The position numbers and the translations under genes are program-made. Shown piece by piece: positions 49,730-57,991 of a DNA stretch of 64,000 bases. Within the stretch, counting starts at the first letter, position 1. Every line of letters starts with the position of its first letter. The notes beneath the pieces were generated by a model that did not search any database, had not been told where the DNA came from, and saw nothing but the letters and a program-made list of their open reading frames with translations. This DNA is from Nocardia bovistercoris. Lineage in GTDB: Bacteria > Actinomycetota > Actinomycetes > Mycobacteriales > Mycobacteriaceae. Location of the stretch: NCBI RefSeq assembly GCF_015674855.1, contig NZ_JADMLG010000023.1:41642-105641 (forward strand), in the 5' to 3' direction.

Positions 49730-50025
49730 CAGCGGCGCCTTCCCGGCGTCACCGCACCGCGACGCGGCCTGCGGTCGCCAGGTATCAGCCCGCCCTCCGT
49801 ATCGCCCCGCCCCCGGCGGACCCCCTGTCCGAGCGGGCCGAATAAAGAGGAATTCGATCATGTTAACTGAGCCATTGCCACATAGTTCCGGAGGAGACCT
49901 GCGGAAACATTCCCGCCATTCTCAGTAGCGTTTCGGTAATAGCGCGGGAACCGCAATTGTCCGCCGGTCGAAATTACCCATTCTCGGACGGGAAACTAAC
50001 ACCGGCCGGTGCCCGTACAGGCCGG

Positions 50026-50439
50026 TCACTCTTCTTCCGCTACCGGCCCCGCTCTGGCGACCGCGTGAACAGTCCGTTGTCCGAACAGACCTATTGGTAC
50101 ATCGCCTTCTGCAATCATCAATGCGGCCCAGCCATCGACTTCGCAGGTACGCATACGAATCTCCATATGTCGCAACACCCGCTCGCCCTCGGCACAACCC
50201 GCGTCCACCCCCGCGGTAAGCGCACCCGCCGCGGCCAACGCACCCAGATCCGCCGCCGCCTGCACCCGATGCCGGGCGACCACAACGACACCGATCTGCG
50301 CGACCATCAGAGTCAGTGCGATCAACGCGGTGAGCGCGATACAGCCGAGTACCGTCGCCCCACCGCGCTCCCCCGCCCGCACGACACCCCCCTCGGCCGC
50401 TTCCCGTTTCCGTGCGACCGCGCCTGCCCCGTTCGTCAT
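50026..50439 (-). CDS. TadE-like secretion-neighbourhood protein (Rv3654c-like)
   Basis: 137 aa. One N-terminal transmembrane helix (GGATVLGCIALTALIALTLM VAQIGVVVVA) with a short basic cytoplasmic start, then an Ala-rich extracytoplasmic helix (ARHRVQAAADLGALAAAGAL) with Cys pairs. This is the TadE-like protein found last in actinobacterial Tad operons. It overlaps the preceding TadE gene by 4 bp. Presumed minor pseudopilin or assembly factor. Confidence 0.82.
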   Translation of the reverse strand: MTNGAGAVARKREAAEGGVVRAGERGGATVLGCIALTALIALTLMVAQIGVVVVARHRVQAAADLGALAAAGALTAGVDAGCAEGERVLRHMEIRMRTCEVDGWAALMIAEGDVPIGLFGQRTVHAVARAGPVAEEE

Positions 50440-50765
50440 CGCACACCCGGTTCCTTCACCGCGACCGCGTCGGCGTGCAACTCCACCAGCGGCAGCAGCG
50501 GTGTGTGCGCCGTGACCGTGGCCAGGACCCGATCTCCCTCGCCGCGCAGCGTGATACGGGCGCCGGATGGGGCGACGGCGCGGGCCGCGGAGACCGCGTT
50601 CGCCTCGTCGCCGCGAGCGCCGAGCCGCGCGGCCTCGCGGGCCGCGTCGACACAGCGCACCTGTGTCGACGCCGCCAACAACGCACCGACACAGCACAGT
50701 ACGACGGCGACGATCGATGCCACCGCGATCGCGGCCTCCACTGTCACCGCACCACGGTCACCCAC
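50436..50765 (-). CDS. TadE-family pseudopilin (Rv3655c-like)
   Basis: 109 aa. VGDRGAVTVEAAIAVASIVA gives a prepilin-like site G|AVTVE with the conserved Glu at +5, then a long hydrophobic helix and STQVRCVDAAREAARLGARG typical of TadE. GTG 50765 is the likely start just before the prepilin peptide. Overlaps the next gene by 4 bp. Probably a minor pilin of the Tad apparatus. Confidence 0.82.
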   Translation of the reverse strand: MGDRGAVTVEAAIAVASIVAVVLCCVGALLAASTQVRCVDAAREAARLGARGDEANAVSAARAVAPSGARITLRGEGDRVLATVTAHTPLLPLVELHADAVAVKEPGVR

Positions 50766-50800
50766 CAGATCCGTTGTACTACAACGACCTGACCCCCTGG

Positions 50801-51187
50801 TCAGATAGCTGTGTTCAACGCCTTGTCGATGATCCCGGTCAACGCGTCGACTATCGAGTCGCCTGTCACGACGCCGTAGAGCACCGCGCCGAACGCCGCG
50901 GCAGCCACGGTGCCGATCGCGTACTCGGCGGTGCTCATGCCTTCCTCGGCGGCCGCGAACCGCCGCAGGCGTATCCGGATCCGGGCCGACCGGATCGATG
51001 CGGATCGCAGGGTGGTGCGCATCGACCCGCGAAACCTGACCATCGATCTCGCGATCCTGAGTTTCACCACCTCCGGCGACAGTCCGCGGCTCGGCCGTGG
51101 CGCCTGCGACACCCCGGTACGCGCTCGCGCCCGCCCTGGCAGGCGTCGCGCCGACGGCAGTACGGTCGTATTCCCCACCATTCGCAC
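50801..51187 (-). CDS. Flp-type pilin (DUF4244)
   Basis: 128 aa with a long basic leader; EEGMSTAEYAIGTVAAAAFG contains the Flp processing motif G|MSTAEY with Glu +5/Tyr +6, followed by a hydrophobic helix and TGIIDKALNTAI. Mature product about 45 residues, as expected for a Flp pilin. GTG 51187 is used because GGAGGGG is well placed; internal ATGs at 51043 and 51022 are possible. Lies between tadC and tadE. The prepilin peptidase gene is not in this window. Confidence 0.82.
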   Translation of the reverse strand: MRMVGNTTVLPSARRLPGRARARTGVSQAPRPSRGLSPEVVKLRIARSMVRFRGSMRTTLRSASIRSARIRIRLRRFAAAEEGMSTAEYAIGTVAAAAFGAVLYGVVTGDSIVDALTGIIDKALNTAI

Positions 51188-51244
51188 CGTTCACCCCTCC
51201 TATTCGCGCCCGCGCGGCATCTCCGCGCGGGCAGGTCTCACTGT

Positions 51245-51949
51245 TCACAGCAGTCCGCCATCGAGAACACGCCCCGCCAGGCCGATCACCACCGGGACGA
51301 TCCCGAGGCACAGGAAAGCGGGGAGAAAGCACAGGCCGAGGGGACCGCCGATCAGCACTCCCGCACGTTCCGCACGCGCCGCCGCCGCGTCCTCGATCGC
51401 ACCGCGGCGCTGTTCGGCCAACTCGCTGATCGCCACCGCGAGCGAAGACCCCGAACGCGCCGACCGGCGGGCCATCCGCGCCAGCGACTCCACCTCCGCG
51501 GCCACCCGTCCGTCGCGCGCGTCCGCCGCCGCGCGCTCCCAGGCCATCGTGGCATCCGAGCCGAGCGCGAGCAGGTCGGCCGCGTGCGTCAGCGCGGACC
51601 CCAACGCGCCGGGCGCGGTCCGCGCCACCGCCCGCGCGGCCACCGCCATCGGCAATCCGGCCCGCAGGCAGGCGGCGAACAGGTCCAGCACCGAGGCCAC
51701 CGCCAGCGGATCGTCGCGCGCCGCCCGCCCCTTCGCCACACCCCATTCGCCCACCTCGCTTCGCAACCCGCGCATGCGCCGCACCACCGCCACCCGCCCC
51801 GGCAGCATCAGCAGCGCACAGGCGACCAGCACGAGCGACACCGCCACCGCATACCTCCCGACCGATTCCGCTCGTCCCCGCATACCGAGAGCCGACTCCC
51901 CCGATGGATTCGGCGCTGCCTCCGCCCCGCTGATTCGTCGCACCGCCAT
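51245..51949 (-). CDS. tadC: TadC-like type II/IV secretion inner-membrane protein
   Basis: 234 aa GspF-fold platform protein. TM near residues 32-50 (YAVAVSLVLVACALLMLPG), cytoplasmic part with SVLDLFAACLRAGLPMAVAA, ELAEQRRGAIEDAAAARAER, and a terminal TM pair (AGVLIGGPLGLCFLPAFLCL, VVIGLAGRVLDG). Companion of TadB in the pilus base. Start uncertain (ATG 51949; ATG 51883 possible). Confidence 0.85.
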   Translation of the reverse strand: MAVRRISGAEAAPNPSGESALGMRGRAESVGRYAVAVSLVLVACALLMLPGRVAVVRRMRGLRSEVGEWGVAKGRAARDDPLAVASVLDLFAACLRAGLPMAVAARAVARTAPGALGSALTHAADLLALGSDATMAWERAAADARDGRVAAEVESLARMARRSARSGSSLAVAISELAEQRRGAIEDAAAARAERAGVLIGGPLGLCFLPAFLCLGIVPVVIGLAGRVLDGGLL

Positions 51950-51991
51950 ACCCGCGCCCGGGTGCCGGGTTCGATTCCGGTGGTTCGGAAT

Positions 51992-52792
51992 TCATGCCAC
52001 TGCCTTTCCGGTGATGGCGTCGGCCCAGAGCAGGCCGGTGCAGACGAGCGCGGCGCCGAGTGGGAGCAGGATCGTGCCCGCGGCGGAGTGGAACAGCACG
52101 GTCAGCGGGGTCGCGCCCATGAGTTGGCCGAGGCCGATGCCGAGCAGGGGTAGGCAGGCGAGCACGCAGGCGGTGGCTCGGGCTCCGGCCATCGCGGCCG
52201 AGGTCCTGGCGCGGAAACGGATTCGGCCAGACAGGTCGGTGCGGGCCGCGGACAGCAGTTCGGCGAGCGCGAGTCCGTGGTGTTCGGCCAGTCGCCATGC
52301 TTCGGCGACACGATCCAGTTCGGTGGACAGGACCGTTCCCGGACGACGCAGACCGTCGGCGCCGGTGCCGCCGAGCCTGCTGCGCGCCGCCGCGACCGCG
52401 AATGCCTGTGCGGCAACACCTTCGACCTCCGCGGCGGCGACGTGAGCCGCCGCGCTCGGATGCGCGCCGATTCGCAGTTCGCCGACGATTGCTTCCAAGG
52501 CGTCGAGCAGCCGTGCGCGTTCGATGGCGCTGTTTCGCTCCCGGCGCGAGCGCCGCCACCGGTACGCGCTCGTACCCGCCACCGCGACGGCGGCGACCGA
52601 CGCACCGAGACCGAACGCGCTCACGAACACGAGGCCCGCGACGGCGACGACCGGAACCGACAATGCCCGCGGAATACGCGGAACCGAACGCCGCGAACCG
52701 AATACGGCCGCCCGCCGACGCTCGACCAGCGGCCGCGCCGCGACGACCGACGCCGAGGCCAGGCACAAGAGGGCGAGAACCGAGGCCGTCAT
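51992..52792 (-). CDS. tadB: TadB-like type II/IV secretion inner-membrane protein
   Basis: 266 aa GspF-fold protein. N-terminal helices (MTASVLALLCLASASVVAAR, SVPVVAVAGLVFVSAFGLGA), cytoplasmic part LLDALEAIVGELRIGAHPSA AAH, and C-terminal helices (ATACVLACLPLLGIGLGQLM, GTILLPLGAALVCTGLLWAD). ATG 52792 overlaps the stop of the small upstream gene by 4 bp. Works with TadC and the TadA ATPase in Flp pilus assembly. Confidence 0.87.
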   Translation of the reverse strand: MTASVLALLCLASASVVAARPLVERRRAAVFGSRRSVPRIPRALSVPVVAVAGLVFVSAFGLGASVAAVAVAGTSAYRWRRSRRERNSAIERARLLDALEAIVGELRIGAHPSAAAHVAAAEVEGVAAQAFAVAAARSRLGGTGADGLRRPGTVLSTELDRVAEAWRLAEHHGLALAELLSAARTDLSGRIRFRARTSAAMAGARATACVLACLPLLGIGLGQLMGATPLTVLFHSAAGTILLPLGAALVCTGLLWADAITGKAVA

Positions 52793-53049
52793 GCGCTGAA
52801 TCCGCCCGTCTCGACGCCGACGCCGTCTTCGGTTCGCCTGCCTACCTGCACCGGCCGTGGCTCGACGGCTCGATTCCGACGCCGCGCGGACGATTCGACC
52901 AGCACGCCGCCCGGCTGCTGATCGGCATCGCAGTGGAAAAGCACCGACGCCGAAGACACCGGCACGGAAAGCGACGAGGACGACACCGTCAGCGCCCTGT
53001 CCACCGACGTTGCAGCCTCCCTCCCGGAGTCGAAAACCGTCGCCGTCAT
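52789..53049 (-). CDS. Extra small gene between tadA and tadB
   Basis: 86 aa: MTATVFDSGREAATSVDRAL, TVSSSSLSVPVSSASVLFHC, then an Arg/Gly/Val-rich C-terminus. No family recognised, and no clear signal or membrane segment. It overlaps the tadA stop and the tadB start by exactly 4 bp each (ATGA), which is the chief evidence. In M. tuberculosis I recall tadA and tadB as direct neighbours, so this would be a lineage-specific insertion or a rapidly evolving component. Confidence 0.5.
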   Translation of the reverse strand: MTATVFDSGREAATSVDRALTVSSSSLSVPVSSASVLFHCDADQQPGGVLVESSARRRNRAVEPRPVQVGRRTEDGVGVETGGFSA

Positions 53050-54233
53050 TCGTCGCACCTGTCCGCGAGCAGTTCGGCGAGTCGATCGGCGGCCGGGGCG
53101 TCGGTACCGTCGGCGCGCCACGCGGGCACGATATGGACGTGCCCCTGTCCGTCGCGGTCGAGCACACCGAGTTCGCGCAGGCCGCGGGAACCGTCGGGCC
53201 TGCGGTGGACGTGCAGGACGACCTGTACCGCCGCGGCGAGTTGACTGTGCAGGGCCGGTCTGTCCATGCCGCCGAGTGCCGCGAGCGCTTCGAGCCGGGC
53301 GGGCACCTCGCGTGGAGAGTTGGCGTGCACGGTACCCGCGCCACCGTCGTGACCGGTGTTCAGCGCGGTGAGCAGGTCGACCACTTCCGCGCCGCGCACT
53401 TCGCCGACGACGATGCGGTCGGGCCGCATGCGCAGGGCCTGGCGGACGAGATCGCGGACGGTGACATCGCCGACGCCTTCCACATTCACCGTGCGCGCCA
53501 CCAGCCGCACCACGTGCGGATGCGGCGGTGCGAGTTCGGCGGCGTCCTCCACACAGATGATGCGCTCGGCCGGGGCGACCTCGGCGAGCAAGGCCGACAG
53601 CATGGTGGTCTTTCCGGCGCCGGTGCCGCCGACGACCAGGAAGGCCAGACGTGCCCGGATGACGCGCCGCAGTAGCCGCATCGCGTCGGCGGGTATCGAT
53701 CCGGCGGCGGCGAGCGCGTCGAGGCCCTGGGTGGCTGGGCGGAGCACGCGAAGCGACAGGCAGGTGCCGCCGTGGGCGATCGGGGCGAGGACGGCGTGCA
53801 GCCGAACTCCGAACGAATCACCGAGCGCCGCTTCGGTTCCCGACAGCCGACCGTCGACCCACGGTTGCGCGTCGTCGAGTCGGCGGCCCGCCGAGGAGGC
53901 CAACCGCTGCGCGAGCCGACGCACGGCGGCCTCGTCGGGGAAGGTGACCGCGGCCTTCTCCAGTCCGCGTCCGCGATCCACCCACACCGCGTCGGGCGCC
54001 GTGACCAGCACGTCGGCCACCTTCGAGTCGTGCAGCAGTGGTTCGAGGACGCCTGCGCCCGTCATCTCGGTCTGGAGCAGCCGCAGTGCGCGCAGCAGGT
54101 CGGTGTCGCCGAGGACTCCGCCCGCTTCGGCGCGGATGGCCGCCGCGACCCGCGCCGGATTCGGTTCACCCGCTTCGCCCGCGAGCCGCTCGCGGACCCG
54201 GTCGAGCAGTTCCCCGGTGACGACGCCGCTCAT
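53046..54233 (-). CDS. tadA: TadA/VirB11-like secretion ATPase
   Basis: 395-aa cytoplasmic ATPase of the Tad/Flp pilus. Walker A LVVGGTGAGKTTMLSALLAE (about residue 198), Asp box IICVEDAAELAPPHPHVVRL, Walker B MRPDRIVVGEVRGAEVVDLL, His box TGHDGGAGTVHANSPREV. GGGAG precedes ATG 54233. Powers assembly through TadB/TadC. Upstream is the ssd-like gene after 169 bp. Confidence 0.93.
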   Translation of the reverse strand: MSGVVTGELLDRVRERLAGEAGEPNPARVAAAIRAEAGGVLGDTDLLRALRLLQTEMTGAGVLEPLLHDSKVADVLVTAPDAVWVDRGRGLEKAAVTFPDEAAVRRLAQRLASSAGRRLDDAQPWVDGRLSGTEAALGDSFGVRLHAVLAPIAHGGTCLSLRVLRPATQGLDALAAAGSIPADAMRLLRRVIRARLAFLVVGGTGAGKTTMLSALLAEVAPAERIICVEDAAELAPPHPHVVRLVARTVNVEGVGDVTVRDLVRQALRMRPDRIVVGEVRGAEVVDLLTALNTGHDGGAGTVHANSPREVPARLEALAALGGMDRPALHSQLAAAVQVVLHVHRRPDGSRGLRELGVLDRDGQGHVHIVPAWRADGTDAPAADRLAELLADRCDE

Positions 54234-54402
54234 CGCACGTCTCCCGACGCCGCCCGCATGCGACACCGAGGACAGGTCGCGTCCGTGCCGGGTGCGGTAC
54301 GGGCGGGCAAATCCGGAAATATCGGCCGCCATGCGTTTTTCATCACATCGGACACCCGTGTCGAATGACAGCGATGCCGCGCGACTCGCTCACTCGAATT
54401 CA

Positions 54403-55509
54403 TCACGCCACCTGCGCCGTCGACGCGCTGAGCACAGAAAGCACGGCATCGGCCGCCCGACACAGCGGACCGCGCCGCAGGGTGAGCCCGCCGCGTTCCA
54501 GGCGGGCGGCCAAACCCGCTTCGGCGCGGATCGCCGCGAGCAGGGGCAGATCGAGCAGTTCGGCGACCTCGCCGCCGCGCAATCCACCGGGCGCTGGCCC
54601 TCGAACTATCAACCCCTGATTGGGATTTCGATGACGGATATACGTCGCGACCGCTTCCGCCGCGGCGACCGCGCGCAGCCGCGCCGGGACCACGAGCGCG
54701 ACGAGATCGGCGCAGTCGAACATCTGATCCGCGTGTGGCCCGCGCTCTCCCGACACGTCGCAGATCACGAGATCGCCTGCGGCACGGCCTGCTTCGACTA
54801 CGGCACGGACGGCGGCCGGTGCGACGGCGCCCGGCAATCGACCGGCACCGCCGCGCCCACTGGCCAGCACGACCAGGCCGGGGGCGGCGGCGGGCAGCGC
54901 ATCGTGCAGCGCGGCCGCGGAGACTCGCCCCTCCTCGACCACCAGATCCGGCCAGCGCGATCCCGCTGCGGATTCGATACCGAGCAGCAGGTCGAGGCCG
55001 CCGCCGAGGGGTGCTCCGTCGACCAGGACGGTGTCGCGGCGGAACCGCAGCGCGGCCGATCGCAGCGCCGTGGCGGCGGCGAGCACGGAGGCTCCCGCAC
55101 CGCCGCAGGCGCTCGCCACGGCGACGACGACGCCGTCTCCCGCGCGCGTTTCCGCGTGCTCAGCAAACTTCTCGATAAGCCCGACGGCGGCGCCGGGAAG
55201 GGCCGTCACACACTCCACCCCGACGGCCGCCGCGGCCTGCCAATCGGACAGGCCCGGCTCGCCTTCGGTGACCATGACGACGCCGATCCGGCGGACATAT
55301 CCGGCCTCGGCGCAGCCGCGGGCGGCGGTTGTGTCGAGGATCACCAGCGGGGCGGCCGCCCAGGTATGACGACCGACCGGTAGCTCTCGTTCCTCGAGTT
55401 CACGCTCGGCGGCCGCCGCGATGCGACGCACCTCTTCGCGCAGCCGACCGCCCCCGATGAGGACGAGAGCCGGGCGTTTCGCGACCATCCGCTCTGGTAG
55501 GAGATCCAT
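54403..55509 (-). CDS. ssd: Septum-site-determining protein-like (Ssd/CpaE-like, Rv3660c homologue)
   Basis: 368 aa. An N-terminal receiver-like part (ALVLIGGGRLREEVRRIAAA) and a MinD/ParA-like domain with a deviant Walker A (ACGGAGASVLAAATALRSAA, no Lys at the usual place) and TVLVDGAPLGGGLDLLLGIE. Rv3660c was reported to affect septation; CpaE-like proteins localise Tad pili. ATG 55509 (alternative ATG 55488). First gene of the Tad cluster, divergent from the HAD phosphatase with 6C RNA between. Confidence 0.85.
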   Translation of the reverse strand: MDLLPERMVAKRPALVLIGGGRLREEVRRIAAAAERELEERELPVGRHTWAAAPLVILDTTAARGCAEAGYVRRIGVVMVTEGEPGLSDWQAAAAVGVECVTALPGAAVGLIEKFAEHAETRAGDGVVVAVASACGGAGASVLAAATALRSAALRFRRDTVLVDGAPLGGGLDLLLGIESAAGSRWPDLVVEEGRVSAAALHDALPAAAPGLVVLASGRGGAGRLPGAVAPAAVRAVVEAGRAAGDLVICDVSGERGPHADQMFDCADLVALVVPARLRAVAAAEAVATYIRHRNPNQGLIVRGPAPGGLRGGEVAELLDLPLLAAIRAEAGLAARLERGGLTLRRGPLCRAADAVLSVLSASTAQVA

Positions 55510-55624
55510 GCAGGTCAGCGTGTCCGATTACGGAGCACCGCGACAGCGCCGATATACCGAATGTGGATAACTCGCGGGGTGTGGATGAATCGGAGGGCCG
55601 AGAAAGGGGCCATCCGTGCCCGAA

Positions 55625-55710
55625 ATAGAGGACGGCCCCAGCCGGGGGGGGAGGAGGCTGGGGCCGTCGGGTTCAGCCCCGGGGGGTCGGGCTGAACGCG
55701 CCTGGACTAT
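55625..55710 (-). ncRNA. 6C small RNA
   Basis: On the minus strand two adjacent hairpins each expose a run of six or more C in the loop: GTTCAGCCC/GGGCTGAAC (55671-55697, loop with CCCCCC) and GACGGCCCCAGCC/GGCTGGGGCCGTC (55631-55668, loop with CCCCCCCC). This is the definition of actinobacterial 6C RNA. M. tuberculosis B11/6C lies in the same place, between Rv3660c and Rv3661. The second hairpin can end transcription. Ends are approximate. Confidence 0.9.
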
Positions 55711-55899
55711 GTCCAGGTGCCAGCAATACTACACCCATATCCCGGCGGGAACGCAAGTCCGTCGCGGGAGAACTTTGAGCGCGTCGGCGAGCCTGCATCT
55801 CGCCGGCAAACTCTCGGAGGCAACGAGACACGCGCGGGCGGGTCGCATCAGCGCCCGCATCCTTCGGGCGCGGCGGCGGGCACCGCATATCCTGAACGG

Positions 55900-56769
55900 G
55901 TGACGGGTGAGGGCGACCACGAATCGGCTCATGACCGGACCGCGCGCAGCACGGCGGCTCCGGACCAACCTTCCGGCGGTGGCGGGCGGGTGGCCGCCTT
56001 CTTCGATCTCGACAAGACGGTGATCGCGAAATCCAGCGCGTTCGTGTTCAGCAAGCCGTTCTTCGCGCAGGGCCTGATCAACCGACGCGCCGTATTGGAA
56101 AGCAGCTACGCGCATTTCCTGTATCTGCTGTCGGGCGCGGACCACGACCAGATGGAACGGATGCGCGCGCATCTGGCGAGCATGTGCGCGGGCTGGGACG
56201 TCCAACAGGTGAAATCCATTGTGGCCGAGACCTTGCACGATCTGGTCGACCCGCTGATCTACGCCGAGGCGGTCGACCTGATCGCCGATCACAAGATCCG
56301 CGGCCACGATGTGGTCATCGTCTCGGCCTCCGGCGACGAGATCGTCGCGCCGATCGCGGCGGCGCTCGGCGCGGCACACACCGAGGCCACCCGGATGGTG
56401 GTCGAGAACGGCAAGTACACCGGCGACGTCGAGTTCTACTGCTACGGCGAAGGCAAGGTCACCGCGATCGAAAAGCTGGCCGCGAGTGAGGGTTACGACC
56501 TCTCGCGCTGCTACGCCTATTCCGATTCGGTGACCGACGTGCCGATGCTGAGCGCGGTCGGGCATCCGACGGCCGTCAACCCGGACCGGAGCCTGCGCCG
56601 CGAGGCGATGGCGCGGGGTTGGCCGATCCTCACCTTCTCCAATCCGGTGTCGCTGTGGGCGCGGCTGCAGACGCCGTCCTCGACCACGGTCGCGGCCACC
56701 GCCGCGGTGAGCGTCAGCGCGCTGCTCGCGGGTGCGATCACCTACCGGATACTGCGCGGTCGCCGCTGA
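55900..56769 (+). CDS. HAD-IB family hydrolase (phosphoserine-phosphatase-like)
   Basis: 289 aa. Motif I AAFFDLDKTVIAKS (catalytic D-x-D), motif II VVIVSASGDEIVAP, motif III/IV GEGKVTAIEKLA and YAYSDSVTDVPML. The C-terminus has one hydrophobic segment (VAATAAVSVSALLAGAITYR), so it is probably membrane-tethered. GTG 55900 fits a leaderless transcript: TATCCT at 55888-55893. Equivalent of Rv3661. True substrate (phosphoserine or a lipid phosphate) unknown. Confidence 0.88.
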   Translation: MTGEGDHESAHDRTARSTAAPDQPSGGGGRVAAFFDLDKTVIAKSSAFVFSKPFFAQGLINRRAVLESSYAHFLYLLSGADHDQMERMRAHLASMCAGWDVQQVKSIVAETLHDLVDPLIYAEAVDLIADHKIRGHDVVIVSASGDEIVAPIAAALGAAHTEATRMVVENGKYTGDVEFYCYGEGKVTAIEKLAASEGYDLSRCYAYSDSVTDVPMLSAVGHPTAVNPDRSLRREAMARGWPILTFSNPVSLWARLQTPSSTTVAATAAVSVSALLAGAITYRILRGRR

Positions 56770-57204
56770 GTTGCCGCCCCGCGAACGCGCTGCGTCGCGG
56801 GCGCGATTGAACCATGAAACGCCGAGCGACACGCCCTGTTTTCCGGCCTTTACCGGCCCTTGAAGTGAGGCCGGTCACAGTGGTAGAAAGGTAGCTACGG
56901 AAGGACGGACGGCCAAGGCCAGACCGGAAGAGAAGGTTTCGTCTCCCGACCCACCCTTCCCAGCACGGACACCAGGCACCCACGCGGAGCACGCCGCGAC
57001 AAGGGCAGAAGCGTTGTGGGCCTGCGAGATTCGATATCCGGCGGCGAGAGCCTCGCACAGGTTGCGGGGATTAACCGGCGGGAATCGGAGAACCGCCGAG
57101 GCCGAAGAACACAACCCGAACAGCACGCTTGGTAACCGGGTAGTCCGTGCTAGCGGGCGGTGAGGTCATCGAAGACAACGCCGCCCGCTTCGATGTGTCC
57201 GGCC
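56770..57204. other. 435-bp convergent intergenic region
   Basis: No gene supported. A hairpin CCCGCGA/TCGCGGG (56778-56784, 56795-56801) just after the HAD gene is a likely terminator. The remainder, to the end of the Rv3662c-like gene, shows no clear feature. Confidence 0.5.
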
Positions 57205-57951
57205 CTATCCGGCCGCCGAATCGGCGATGGACGTGGCCTCGCGCGCACCGTCCTCGAGTGCGCCGCAGCACAGGATCGCCCAACCTCCCACCCCCTCCGG
57301 GTCACCCGAGGCGAATCCGGCGGCCGCGTCCGCATACGCCTGCCGCCGACGCAGCCAGAACACCTCGGGAACCCCGAGCGCGTGCGGATCCAGCCCACTC
57401 GCCACCGTGACGAGCCGCGACGCCGCGCGCGCCACCAGGCCGTCGCCGGTGCCGAAGGGACGCAGCGCGAGCAGCTCGCCGTGCACCACCGCCGCCACAA
57501 CGGGAGCGGGCGCCGCGGTGGCCAATACGGTCTGGGCCAGCAGGTCCAGGCGCTCGGAGACCCCGATCTCGGCCCTCGGCCTACCGAGACTCCGCTCATC
57601 GGGAACCAGGTCGGCGGCGGCGAGCAGATGCAGTCGCGCCAGCGCTTGCAGCGGTGCGCGCTGCCAGATCCCGACCAGATTGCGCAGCGCGTCACCGTCG
57701 AGCGCCTGACCGATACGCAGCGCCCCGGCGAGAATCGGGTCGGCGACCCGGCCGTCGACGGGGATGTCGGTACTTCCGCCGTCGACGGCCGCCGAGGATC
57801 TGGCCGCCCGCACCGCGGCCTCGGCGGCGGTGGTCGGCCAACCCCGCCGGTTCGCGCGATGCCGGTGCACGGCGGCGAGCGCGTCGCGGGCGCGGTCGGC
57901 GGCGTCGCGCACACCGGGCAGGTCGACTAGGGGCTGTAGCGGGTCGGTCAC
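57205..57951 (-). CDS. Rv3662c-like protein with degenerate Fic motif
   Basis: 248 aa helical protein. VHGELLALRPFGTGDGLVARAASRLV aligns with the Fic signature HPFxxGNGRxxR, but the catalytic His is Arg and the Asn is Asp (RPFGTGDGLVAR). The N-terminal helix ERLDLLAQTVLATAAPAPVV and the downstream VFWLRRRQAYADAAAGFA fit the same fold. It is therefore probably a non-catalytic Fic-fold protein. ATG 57951; sits just before the dpp operon's 3' end, same strand. Confidence 0.72.
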   Translation of the reverse strand: MTDPLQPLVDLPGVRDAADRARDALAAVHRHRANRRGWPTTAAEAAVRAARSSAAVDGGSTDIPVDGRVADPILAGALRIGQALDGDALRNLVGIWQRAPLQALARLHLLAAADLVPDERSLGRPRAEIGVSERLDLLAQTVLATAAPAPVVAAVVHGELLALRPFGTGDGLVARAASRLVTVASGLDPHALGVPEVFWLRRRQAYADAAAGFASGDPEGVGGWAILCCGALEDGAREATSIADSAAG

Positions 57952-57991
57952 GGGTTACGAGGCTAGCGACCCGGCGCCGGTGACCCGGCAC

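Noticed and set aside
50436..52766. Very long minus-strand frame through the Tad cluster
   Set aside because: Only its last about 109 codons encode the TadE protein; the rest is antiphase to tadB, tadC and the pilin gene, which have clear motifs.
55631..55697. Plain double terminator
   Set aside because: Flanking genes are divergent, so nothing needs terminating; C-rich loops identify it as 6C RNA.
55717..55899. N-terminal extension of the HAD hydrolase
   Set aside because: Overlaps the 6C RNA promoter region and low-quality sequence; a leaderless GTG at 55900 fits better.
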